NCBI GenBank assembly: GCA_045532055.1
Contig: JAZSFF010000001.1
Span: 1 to 8,605, forward strand
DNA: 8,605 nucleotides
From: SIG440 sp045532055
GTDB taxonomy: Bacteria; Bacillota; Clostridia; Monoglobales; Monoglobaceae
Direction: 5' to 3'
Shown here: positions 1-5,688 of the stretch, one piece after another
Layout: each line of letters begins with the position of its first letter
Numbering within the stretch: position 1 is the stretch's first letter
Translations under genes and position numbers: made by a program
The notes under the pieces: model-generated
Seen by the model: the letters and a program-made list of their open reading frames with translations, nothing else
Database searches by the model: none
Told to the model about the DNA's origin: nothing

Positions 1-797
1 CTGCCTATACTGTTTGCCGCACCATTTTGTTCTTTTACAGCACCGAGGTATCCAAAATACAACCATTGGATTGCCTCTTTTGCATTGGCGGCAGGCTTTG
101 AAATATCACAACCATATTCCGCTGCCATTTCAACAAGCTGACCCATAAATTCAAGCTGTCTTTCAATATCCTCAACCAAACGTATGGTCTCATCATCCAT
201 ATCTCTTTCACTTATACGTTTTTTGTCCAGCTTTCTCTGCTCTATAAGATAATCCATTCCGTAAAGTGCAATACGACGATAGTCACCTATAATTCTGCCT
301 CTTGCATAGGCATCAGGAAGACCTGTAAGGATTCCCGCGTGTCTCGCCTTTTTCATTGTATCTGTGTATACTCTGAAAACACCAGTGTTGTGAGTTGTTC
401 TGTATTTAAACTCATTCTCAATATTTTCACCGATTTCATATCCATATGCCCGACATGCCTGCACAGCATTGCGGTAACCTGCAAAGGGGTTTACTGCTCT
501 CTTTAAAGGCTCATCCGTCTGAAGACCCAGGATTATATCCTCACCTTTTTTGATATATCCGGGTCTGTATGTGAGCAAAGATGAAACATTCTCGGTGTCA
601 ACCTTCAGCACTCCGCCCTTTTTATTCTCCTCAATAAGCAGTTCCTCAACACGTTTTTTCACAGAATCGGTACGCTGGGTTGTTCCCTCCAAAAATGAAG
701 CATCACCCATATATGGTGTATAGTTTTTTCTTATAAAATCGCTTACATCAATGCAATTATTCCAGTTGCCTTTATTAAAATTTCTCCAAAACTCCAT
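1..797 (-). CDS. pflB: Formate C-acetyltransferase (pyruvate formate-lyase), N-terminal part, cut by window edge
   Basis: Glycyl-radical enzyme that converts pyruvate and CoA to acetyl-CoA and formate in the anaerobic cytoplasm. The visible 265 residues align from memory along the N-terminal third of E. coli PflB. Seen motifs: DFIRKNYTPY (about 20-29), GLQTDEPLKRA (91-101), THNTGVF (135-141), ILTGLPDAYARGRIIGDYRR (156-175) and YFGYLGAVKEQNGAANS (247-263). The catalytic Cys-Cys pair and the glycyl-radical loop lie beyond the left edge, so activity cannot be checked. The ATG at 797 is chosen because the protein then begins MEFWRNFNKGNW, collinear with family N-termini, and AGAAAGGA (816-809) lies 11 nt upstream. 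The in-frame ATG at 809 abuts that SD and is unlikely. The gene is transcribed from the promoter at 993-965 through a ZTP riboswitch and is divergent from the RNase J gene. A PFL-activating enzyme gene may lie outside the window. Identification is firm; assignment to PFL rather than another glycyl-radical enzyme rests on the strong N-terminal match. Confidence 0.96.
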   Translation of the reverse strand, partial: MEFWRNFNKGNWNNCIDVSDFIRKNYTPYMGDASFLEGTTQRTDSVKKRVEELLIEENKKGGVLKVDTENVSSLLTYRPGYIKKGEDIILGLQTDEPLKRAVNPFAGYRNAVQACRAYGYEIGENIENEFKYRTTHNTGVFRVYTDTMKKARHAGILTGLPDAYARGRIIGDYRRIALYGMDYLIEQRKLDKKRISERDMDDETIRLVEDIERQLEFMGQLVEMAAEYGCDISKPAANAKEAIQWLYFGYLGAVKEQNGAANSIG

Positions 798-820
798 AAA
801 TATCCGCATCCTTTCTGTCA

Positions 821-855
821 TAAAACAAAAAACACCCTTATCTCGAACAAGGATG
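821..855 (-). terminator. Intrinsic terminator, expression platform of the ZTP riboswitch
   Basis: On the minus strand CATCCTTGT (855-847) pairs with ATAAGGGTG (841-833): nine pairs including two G-U, around a 5-nt loop. TTTTTTGTTTT (832-822) follows. It overlaps the aptamer's 3' conserved block and sits just upstream of the pflB SD, so forming it would abort pflB transcription. Confidence 0.9.
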
Positions 856-945
856 CCCAGGCGGTCGGCAAAGATAGGGTTGCCCCCACTTTTTATTTCC
901 CTGTTCCCCCATAGTACACCCTATGTTTTCCGCCAGTAGCAGGGA
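833..945 (-). promoter_or_regulatory. ZTP riboswitch (pfl motif) controlling pflB
   Basis: Reading on the minus strand, the leader contains both conserved blocks of the pfl-motif aptamer. The 5' domain is closed by TCCCTG (945-940) with CAGGGA (903-898). It holds the conserved ACTGGCG and a CATAG/CTATG hairpin. The 3' domain carries the diagnostic CCGCCTGGGCA (864-854) in a small TGCC/GGGCA hairpin. A linker of about 28 nt joins the two. The last bases of the aptamer (CA of GGGCA) are also the first bases of the terminator stem, the usual arrangement for a transcriptional ON switch. Known of the class: it binds ZTP/ZMP, which accumulates when 10-formyl-tetrahydrofolate is scarce, and it was named after its association with pfl genes. 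Inferred: ZTP permits read-through into pflB, raising formate for one-carbon metabolism. Confidence 0.93.
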
Positions 946-964
946 TTGTATTTTTATATCACTT

Positions 965-993
965 ATTATACATGCTTTTTTGCTCTTTGTCAA
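965..993 (-). promoter_or_regulatory. pflB promoter, consensus sigma-A type
   Basis: TTGACA (993-988), a 17-nt spacer and TATAAT (970-965), both hexamers perfect. The predicted start is near 958, about a dozen nt before the riboswitch P1 helix. A fully consensus promoter fits a system in which control is left to the riboswitch terminator downstream. Confidence 0.92.
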
Positions 994-1098
994 AGGTTAT
1001 ACATAATAAAAATTGATTTTTTATAGCAAAATTTTTGTGCAACTGTATATTCATCCCAAATACAGGAAAAAATCTATATGTAAATATTCCCAAAAGCC

Positions 1099-1127
1099 TT
1101 GCATTCTGGGACATTTTAGTATATAAT
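1099..1127 (+). promoter_or_regulatory. Promoter of the RNase J gene
   Basis: TTGCAT (1099-1104), 17-nt spacer, TATAAT (1122-1127). The predicted start is near 1134, giving a leader of about 83 nt. No other gene lies between this promoter and the RNase J gene. The stretch from about 994 to 1098, between the two divergent promoters, is AT-rich and shows nothing else I can name. Confidence 0.85.
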
Positions 1128-1146
1128 ATACCGTGGTTGGATGTTT

Positions 1147-1165
1147 TTGGAGATGATTTCTCCGA
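1147..1165 (+). other. Small 5'-leader hairpin upstream of the RNase J gene
   Basis: TTGGAGA (1147-1153) can pair with TCTCCGA (1159-1165), seven pairs with one U-G, around a 5-nt loop. It has no U-tract, so it is not a terminator. It lies about 15-30 nt after the predicted transcription start and could stabilise the 5' end of the mRNA or be a site for the nuclease itself. Function is speculation. Confidence 0.4.
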
Positions 1166-1216
1166 TTCATTATAAAGAACGGTTTTAAAATATTAATATT
1201 TTAGGAGGATAGTTTT

Positions 1217-2881
1217 TTGCAAAAAAGTAAAAAAATCAAAATCACACCGCTCGGTGGACTGCATGAGATCGGAAAAAATATGACAGTCTTCGAGTATGGC
1301 AGCGATCTTTTGATTCTTGATGCAGGTCTGGCTTTCCCTGATGACGATATGCTGGGGATTGATATGGTTATACCAGATATAACCTATCTGCAGAAGCACA
1401 AGAACAGAATTCGCGGTATCATTCTTACCCATGGTCACGAGGACCATATAGGTGCAATTCCCTATGTCCTTAAGGAATTCAATGTTCCGGTATTTGGCAC
1501 AAAACTGACTTTGGGGATTCTTAAAAACAAATTGGAGGAGCACGGCATATTAAACTCCACAAAGCTCAACGTGATAAGCCCCGGTGCAACTTTCACTCTG
1601 GGTGATTTCAAGGTTGAGTTTATCCGGTCAAATCACAGCATCGCAGATGCCGTTGCTGTGGCTTTTCACACTCCGGCAGGCACTATTTTGCACACAGGTG
1701 ACTTCAAAATCGACTCAACACCCATAGACGGTGAAATGATTGACCTTGGCAGAATCGGCGAACTGGGAAAAGACGGCGTTCTTCTTCTTATGTCCGACAG
1801 CACCAATGCGGAACGCAAGGGCTATACCATGAGCGAACGCACCGTGGGCGCCACCTTTGACAGTGTCTTTGAAAACTGTACCAAGCGTATTTTTGTTGCA
1901 ACCTTTGCATCCAACATACATAGGGTGCAACAGATTATCAATGCGGCTGTGAAATACGGCAGAAAGGTTGCAGTCTCAGGCCGCAGCATGGAGAATGTGC
2001 TGGCGGCAGCCATTGAGCTTGGGTATATGGATATTCCCAAAAATACTCTTATAAAACTGGATGAAATCGGCAGATATTCAAAAGAACAGCTTGTAATCAT
2101 CACCACAGGAAGTCAGGGCGAAACAATGTCCGCACTTTCAAGAATGGCATTTTCCGGTCACAAAAAGGTGAATATTGAGGCGGATGACCTTGTAATTATC
2201 TCTGCAAGTCCAATTCCCGGCAACGAAAAGGCAATTTCCAACGTAATCAACGAACTGCTCAAGCATGGAGCGGAAGTTATATACGAATCTTTGGCGGATG
2301 TTCACGTTTCCGGCCACGCATGTCAGGAGGAACTTAAAATCATTCTGGCACTTGCAAAGCCAAAGTATTTTATGCCTGTCCATGGCGAGTTCAAACATCT
2401 GAGCCGTCATCGTGATTTGGCTCTCCAGATGGGTATGGATTCAAAGGACATCTTTATGATGGAAAATGGTCATGTCCTTGAAGTTTCAAAACAGAGTGCA
2501 AAGGTTACAGGAATTGTTCCCTCAGGCAGAGTCCTTGTTGACGGACTTGGCGTTGGCGACGTAGGCAGTATAGTCCTCCGTGACAGAAAGCACTTGTCCG
2601 AGGATGGACTTATTGTTGTGGTTATGACAATCGACCATGTAAGCCAGACCGTTGTGGCAGGTCCCGATATCATCTCAAGAGGTTTTGTGTATGTCCGCGA
2701 GTCCGAAGACCTTATGGAAAGTATGCGGATAAAAACCGCCGACATCGTGAATACCTGTCTTGAGAACAATACTCTTGACTGGGCAAGCCTCAAGTCCCAC
2801 GTCAAAAATGAGCTTGGCTCCTTTATCTTTGGCAAAACCAAAAGGAAACCCATGATTCTTCCTGTAATCATGGATATATAG
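1217..2881 (+). CDS. rnj: Ribonuclease J (beta-CASP metallo-beta-lactamase nuclease)
   Basis: Cytoplasmic 5'-3' exoribonuclease and endonuclease of mRNA turnover and rRNA maturation in Firmicutes. The 554-residue length is typical of RNase J1/J2. Zinc-site motifs of the metallo-beta-lactamase domain are all present: THGHEDH (71-77), NHS with His140, HTGDFK with Asp162, and PVHGE with His389. The beta-CASP part shows SDSTNAE (193-199), SGRSMEN (254-260), TTGSQGE (296-302) and HVSGHA (363-368). The C-terminal region, about 445-554, fits the RNase J C-terminal domain. The start is TTG at 1217, supported by AGGAGGA (1203-1209) seven bases upstream; no better ATG exists nearby. It is monocistronic, with its own promoter and terminator, and divergent from pflB. 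With intact catalytic residues it resembles active J1 more than degenerate J2, but whether a second paralogue exists elsewhere is unknown. Confidence 0.97.
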   Translation: MQKSKKIKITPLGGLHEIGKNMTVFEYGSDLLILDAGLAFPDDDMLGIDMVIPDITYLQKHKNRIRGIILTHGHEDHIGAIPYVLKEFNVPVFGTKLTLGILKNKLEEHGILNSTKLNVISPGATFTLGDFKVEFIRSNHSIADAVAVAFHTPAGTILHTGDFKIDSTPIDGEMIDLGRIGELGKDGVLLLMSDSTNAERKGYTMSERTVGATFDSVFENCTKRIFVATFASNIHRVQQIINAAVKYGRKVAVSGRSMENVLAAAIELGYMDIPKNTLIKLDEIGRYSKEQLVIITTGSQGETMSALSRMAFSGHKKVNIEADDLVIISASPIPGNEKAISNVINELLKHGAEVIYESLADVHVSGHACQEELKIILALAKPKYFMPVHGEFKHLSRHRDLALQMGMDSKDIFMMENGHVLEVSKQSAKVTGIVPSGRVLVDGLGVGDVGSIVLRDRKHLSEDGLIVVVMTIDHVSQTVVAGPDIISRGFVYVRESEDLMESMRIKTADIVNTCLENNTLDWASLKSHVKNELGSFIFGKTKRKPMILPVIMDI

Positions 2882-2910
2882 ACATTATAATCGTTCTTTA
2901 CAAAATCAAA

Positions 2911-2935
2911 GGGACTGCACAGCAGTCCCCTTTTT
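2911..2935. terminator. Bidirectional intrinsic terminator between the convergent RNase J and 126-aa genes
   Basis: GGGACTGC (2911-2918) and GCAGTCCC (2922-2929) form a perfect 8-bp stem with a 3-nt loop. A C and TTTTT (2931-2935) follow on the plus strand. On the minus strand the same hairpin is followed by TTTGATTTT. The plus-strand U-tract overlaps the TAA (2936-2934) of the opposing gene, so one hairpin can end both transcripts. Confidence 0.92.
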
Positions 2936-3314
2936 ATTTATATTCTCCGCACTCTTTGCAAAACTGTGCCAAAGCATCATTCTCTGCACTGCATTTTTTG
3001 CAAATCCATATGCCATTTTCTGTTTTTCTTGCGGTGGTGTTTCTTCCTGCAGGTGTGCTCTGTCCCGACTTTTCCTCCGGTACAACCTCCTTGCTGATTT
3101 TTCTCAACATCCTATGTAATTCAAATATATTGGAATTTAAATCCTCAGTATTTTCTATGATTGTGCCAAGTGAAAACAAACTTAAAAAACTTACGAATCC
3201 ACTCACCAGCAACGCCAGAAAAATGATAAATCCCGATTGCATCAGCAACACAAATGCCAACAAAATATTTGCAACAAACAAAACAACTGCTGTAGTCCTG
3301 CACACATTTCCCAT
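2934..3314 (-). CDS. Small membrane protein with C-terminal zinc ribbon, function unknown
   Basis: 126 residues. Two hydrophobic segments at about 8-25 and 28-50 should form a membrane hairpin. Then comes a polar helical stretch (about 54-80), a Ser/Thr/Lys-rich linker (about 81-100) and a C-terminal zinc ribbon, CKKC (105-108) and CKEC (119-122). This four-cysteine ribbon at the end of a membrane protein is common in uncharacterised Firmicute proteins and does not reveal a function. The ATG at 3314 is preceded by GGAGGG with 7-nt spacing. It lies 32 nt after the stop of the 152-aa gene on the same strand, so the two are probably cotranscribed, and it ends in the shared terminator. I cannot name a homologous family. 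Gene reality is well supported by SD, domain order and terminator. Confidence 0.85.
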   Translation of the reverse strand: MGNVCRTTAVVLFVANILLAFVLLMQSGFIIFLALLVSGFVSFLSLFSLGTIIENTEDLNSNIFELHRMLRKISKEVVPEEKSGQSTPAGRNTTARKTENGIWICKKCSAENDALAQFCKECGEYK

Positions 3315-3346
3315 ACAATATCCCTCCGTATTAAAATATTTTTATC

Positions 3347-3805
3347 TTAATCTTCAATTACCGCATTTTCGATTGCTATTCTTGCCTCTTTCAAAATCTC
3401 ATCATTACTGAAATTATCCGTAGGCACTTCTTTTATTTTATGGTACAAATCCAGGTTCATATCAAGCTCTGACACAGCATTATAGCCCGAGGACTGAGAC
3501 AGCATCGCTATGATATAATCTAAATCCGAATTATTATATTTGTGGAACGAAGAAATATGATAATAATTTATCATAATGGCACTCCATTTTGTATTCTCCA
3601 CGTTGTACCGATGAATAGCATCCTCTCCAATGCCCTCAACTGTTTGATTTAACATATTGAGCGTTAAATTATGATAACTGTTGGTAAACATCTCGTCAAT
3701 GGCTTTTTGAGTCTTATAATTTTCAATCTTTGCCCCGACAAAACCTATGGATACCACAACTAACAAAACAATAAGAATTTTTGTTAATATGTTAACTTTT
3801 TTCAT
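3347..3805 (-). CDS. Hypothetical protein with N-terminal membrane anchor
   Basis: 152 residues beginning MKKVNILTKILIVLLVVVS. There is a basic N-terminus and one hydrophobic segment at about 7-25, then a hydrophilic remainder rich in Asn, Asp, Tyr and Ile. No cysteine follows the hydrophobic segment, so it is not a lipoprotein; it is either a signal anchor or a secreted protein. I recognise no domain. The ATG at 3805 is preferred to the in-frame ATG at 3841 because the shorter form starts directly with a classic Lys-Lys plus hydrophobic anchor. It also has AGGTGA five bases upstream, whereas the longer start would add a 12-residue basic leader with no good SD. It sits between the 82-aa and 126-aa genes on the same strand, 91 nt and 32 nt away. 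A possible promoter of its own lies at 3887-3859. Confidence 0.75.
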   Translation of the reverse strand: MKKVNILTKILIVLLVVVSIGFVGAKIENYKTQKAIDEMFTNSYHNLTLNMLNQTVEGIGEDAIHRYNVENTKWSAIMINYYHISSFHKYNNSDLDYIIAMLSQSSGYNAVSELDMNLDLYHKIKEVPTDNFSNDEILKEARIAIENAVIED

Positions 3806-3827
3806 CCTTTTCACCTGCCTATTTATT

Positions 3828-3841
3828 TTGACTCGTGTCAA
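3828..3841. other. Inverted repeat in the leader of the 152-aa gene, possible operator
   Basis: TTGAC-TCGT-GTCAA, a 5-bp dyad around 4 nt, lies between the putative -10 at 3864-3859 and the start codon at 3805. The position would suit a repressor site, but the dyad is short and may be chance. Confidence 0.3.
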
Positions 3842-3858
3842 GTTAAAAAAATTTTTTA

Positions 3859-3887
3859 ATTCTAAAGCTATCGTTTTTTATAAGCAA
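3859..3887 (-). promoter_or_regulatory. Possible promoter for the 152-aa and 126-aa genes
   Basis: Minus strand: TTGCTT (3887-3882), 17-nt spacer, TAGAAT (3864-3859). This is an acceptable but not strong match in a very AT-rich gap, where chance matches are frequent. If it is not real, these genes depend on the promoter at 4296-4268. Confidence 0.45.
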
Positions 3888-3896
3888 CAATATCCT

Positions 3897-4145
3897 TTAT
3901 TTCTTGACGTTTTCACATACATTTTCTTTTTCTTCTGCCCCGCAATATTTACAAACATAACGTACATCATAATACAGTCTTTCACCAGGAGCAAAGTGTT
4001 CATGTGCCAGTTCCAATCCACCCTTTGGTCCAGGTTTATACAGCCTTTCCAAAATTTTAATTTCATCTTTTCGGGCTACTGTTTTCTCCTGCATTTTCAT
4101 AGCAAACCACTTTTTGCAATAGCTACATTTTCTGGTTATCTTCAC
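3897..4145 (-). CDS. Small protein with two CxxC pairs (putative zinc-binding), function unknown
   Basis: 82 residues with CSYC at 7-10 and CKYC at 65-68, each pair in a Lys/Arg-rich or aromatic setting. A middle segment contains KPGPKGG (37-43) and a HEHFAPGERLYYDVRYV stretch (48-64). The two pairs could chelate one zinc ion as a split ribbon; a fifth Cys is at 77. Start is GTG at 4145, decided by an excellent SD, AAGGAGG, seven bases upstream. The promoter at 4296-4268 and a 5' leader of about 115 nt precede it. It is the first of three same-strand genes and is divergent from pheST. I do not recognise the family. Nucleic-acid binding is a guess from the ribbon-like cysteines and basic charge. 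Confidence 0.8.
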   Translation of the reverse strand: MKITRKCSYCKKWFAMKMQEKTVARKDEIKILERLYKPGPKGGLELAHEHFAPGERLYYDVRYVCKYCGAEEKENVCENVKK

Positions 4146-4188
4146 TTCAAATCCTCCTTATGGCAAGGATATAAAAATACGAATGTAA

Positions 4189-4249
4189 ATGTTGCTACTG
4201 GAACTTTAAAATCAGTGAACAATCTATCTGCTCCTTATTTTTGCAACAT
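4189..4249 (-). other. Long-range inverted repeat in the 5' leader of the 82-aa gene
   Basis: In the transcript ATGTTGC (4249-4243) can pair with GCAACAT (4195-4189), 7 bp closing about 47 nt. It lies between the predicted start near 4261 and the SD. No terminator follows. It may be a structured leader or chance. Confidence 0.3.
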
Positions 4250-4267
4250 ACTCGCTTCATTGAACCC

Positions 4268-4296
4268 ATTATAGCATACACAAAAATCAAAATCAA
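4268..4296 (-). promoter_or_regulatory. Promoter of the 82-aa gene cluster, extended -10
   Basis: Minus strand: TTGATT (4296-4291), 17-nt spacer, TATAAT (4273-4268), preceded by TGC as an extended -10. Predicted start is near 4261. Its -35 lies three bases from the -35 of the divergent pheST promoter. Confidence 0.82.
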
Positions 4297-4299
4297 TTC

Positions 4300-4328
4300 T
4301 TGACAACTTTGCCCAAAAGTGGTATATT
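4300..4328 (+). promoter_or_regulatory. pheST operon promoter
   Basis: TTGACA (4300-4305), 17-nt spacer, TATATT (4323-4328). Predicted start is near 4335, a few bases before the first helix of the T-box leader. Confidence 0.88.
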
Positions 4329-4334
4329 GGAATG

Positions 4335-4582
4335 GTACGAACTGTGAAGATGTGTAAGTAACATCGGCAAAACCGGAAAAGAGATTGGATATCGTTGGCT
4401 GTGAGTATCCATTCTGGTCCCGAATGTGAATTTCAGCATTGGAGTTCCCTGCGAAAGCAAGTGTATAAGCAGGGTGCAGGCGTCACGCCAAAACGCCATA
4501 ATGAGTGCAGAATTTTTTCTGAATCCGGGTGGTACCGCGGGTATTTTATACTCGTCCCAAGATTTTTGGGGCGAGTTTTTTT
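4335..4582 (+). promoter_or_regulatory. T-box leader responding to tRNA-Phe, upstream of pheS
   Basis: The canonical T-box sequence GGGTGGTACCGCGG is at 4527-4540, followed by an intrinsic terminator. Stem I can be traced. Its base is GAACT (4339-4343) with AGTTC (4443-4447). The specifier loop is flanked by ATGT/GCAT below and ACATCGG (4361-4367)/CCGAATGT (4420-4427) above, with the AGTA element at 4357-4360 and GAA at 4428-4430. The distal helix is TGGATA/TATCCA (4386-4391/4406-4411). Within the specifier loop, TTC (4432-4434) is the codon for Phe, matching the downstream gene. A helix CCCTGC/GCAGGG (4447-4452/4469-4474) and one GGCGT/ACGCC (4479-4483/4493-4497) follow. Known mechanism: uncharged tRNA pairs with the specifier and the T-box bulge, stabilising the antiterminator, so pheST is induced when tRNA-Phe is uncharged. 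Confidence 0.96.
4551..4582 (+). terminator. T-box intrinsic terminator
   Basis: CTCGTCCCAA (4551-4560) pairs over 10 bp (one G-U) with TTGGGGCGAG (4566-4575) around GATTT, followed by seven T. It competes with the antiterminator formed by the T-box sequence just upstream. Confidence 0.95.
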
Positions 4583-4618
4583 ATTTGCTCACAATTTTTT
4601 ATAGAAAGGATGGTTTTT

Positions 4619-5671
4619 ATGTCAGAGAAGACAACAACCATGAAACAAGAATTCCTGACAAAGCTCTCAACAATCGACAACATGGTCGACCTTGACGCTT
4701 TGCGAGTTGAATATCTTGGCAAAAACGGTCTTATAACAGGACTGCTTAAAGAAATGAAAAATCTCTCTGTTGAAGAGAAAAAGACCTTTGGTCAGGAAGT
4801 AAACATCCTGAAAACCGAGGCAACTGATGCAATAGGTGCAAAAATCGAAGAAATGAAGGCAAAGGAAATCGAGACAGAAATCAATTCAATGCCCGACATT
4901 GACATTTCGACCCCTGCAAATCTCGCACGCGGTTCATATCACCCAATCACATTGGTTCAGCGTGAATGTGAACAGATTTTCAAATCCATGGGCTTTCACA
5001 TCGAGGATTACAGCGAGATTGTTACCGACTATGAATGCTTTGAGGCACTCAACATTCCAAAGCATCACCCCGCACGTGATATGCAAGACACCTATTACCT
5101 TGAAAATGGTCAACTCCTCAAATCCCACACTTCTGCGGCACAGAATGCTATTTATAAAAAATATAAGGACTCTTTAATCAACGACGGTGTTCCCATCAAA
5201 GCGATTTTTCCAGGACGTTGTTTCCGCAACGAGGCAACAGATGCCAACCACGAAAACACATTCTTCCAGATGGAAGGTGTTATGGTGGACAAAGACATCT
5301 CAATTTCAAACCTTATCTTCTTTATGAAGACAATGCTTTCAGAGGTTTTCAAAAAGGATATCAAGGTTCGTCTGCGTCCCGGTTTCTTCCCCTTTGTGGA
5401 ACCAGGTTTTGAGCTTGACATAAACTGTCTTATCTGCGGTGGCGAGGGTTGTCCCTCATGCAAGCACAGCGGTTGGCTGGAGCTTTGCCCTTGTGGTATG
5501 ATTCACCCCGAGGTGCTGAAAGCAGGCGGCATTGACCCTGAGGAATACACAGGCTTTGCTTTTGGTCTTGGTCTTACACGACTTGTTATGATGCGTTATG
5601 GTGTGAAAGACATCCGTGACCTGAACAGCGGCAGCCTTAAAGTTTTGACACAGTTTACCGACGACGAGTAG
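4619..5671 (+). CDS. pheS: Phenylalanyl-tRNA synthetase alpha subunit
   Basis: Catalytic subunit of the alpha2-beta2 class II enzyme that charges tRNA-Phe in the cytoplasm. 350 residues, near the usual 340. An N-terminal coiled coil, about 8-90, contains VEYLGKNGLITGLLKEM-type tRNA-binding sequence. The catalytic core follows from HPIT (108-111). Seen: DYECFEALNIPKHHPARDMQDTYY (within 137-160), motif 2 PGRCFRNEATDANHENTFFQ (198-217), and motif 3 GLGLTRLVMMRYG (316-328) with its Arg321. A four-Cys element C270-x2-C273-x4-C278-x2-C281 is shared with B. subtilis PheS; two extra cysteines (290, 292) stand where LGAG is usual. Start is ATG 4619: AAAGGA lies 8 nt upstream and the in-frame ORF before it runs into the T-box terminator. 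pheT starts 17 nt after the stop. Several signature positions differ from the B. subtilis form, so this is a divergent subtype, but the identity is secure. Confidence 0.97.
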   Translation: MSEKTTTMKQEFLTKLSTIDNMVDLDALRVEYLGKNGLITGLLKEMKNLSVEEKKTFGQEVNILKTEATDAIGAKIEEMKAKEIETEINSMPDIDISTPANLARGSYHPITLVQRECEQIFKSMGFHIEDYSEIVTDYECFEALNIPKHHPARDMQDTYYLENGQLLKSHTSAAQNAIYKKYKDSLINDGVPIKAIFPGRCFRNEATDANHENTFFQMEGVMVDKDISISNLIFFMKTMLSEVFKKDIKVRLRPGFFPFVEPGFELDINCLICGGEGCPSCKHSGWLELCPCGMIHPEVLKAGGIDPEEYTGFAFGLGLTRLVMMRYGVKDIRDLNSGSLKVLTQFTDDE

Positions 5672-5688
5672 AAAGGAGATTTTAAATT

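Noticed and set aside
751..939. Plus-strand ORF of 62 codons
   Set aside because: It is antisense to the pflB start and the riboswitch; codon content is incidental.
2956..3411. Plus-strand ORF of 151 codons
   Set aside because: Antisense to the 126-aa gene, which has the SD, zinc ribbon and terminator; it runs through the terminator region of neither strand's known unit and shows no family resemblance.
3806..3841. Longer start for the 152-aa protein at ATG 3841
   Set aside because: It adds a basic 12-residue stretch before a typical membrane anchor, has no convincing SD and overlaps the dyad.
3747..4274. Plus-strand ORF of 175 codons with hydrophobic stretches
   Set aside because: It is the complement of two minus-strand genes with good SDs; Phe/Ile richness is what antisense reading of Lys/Asn/Glu-rich AT-rich genes gives.
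4529..4618. N-terminal extension of pheS by 30 residues from a GTG-type start in the T-box
   Set aside because: The codons lie in the T-box and terminator; ATG 4619 has a proper SD and matches the family N-terminus.
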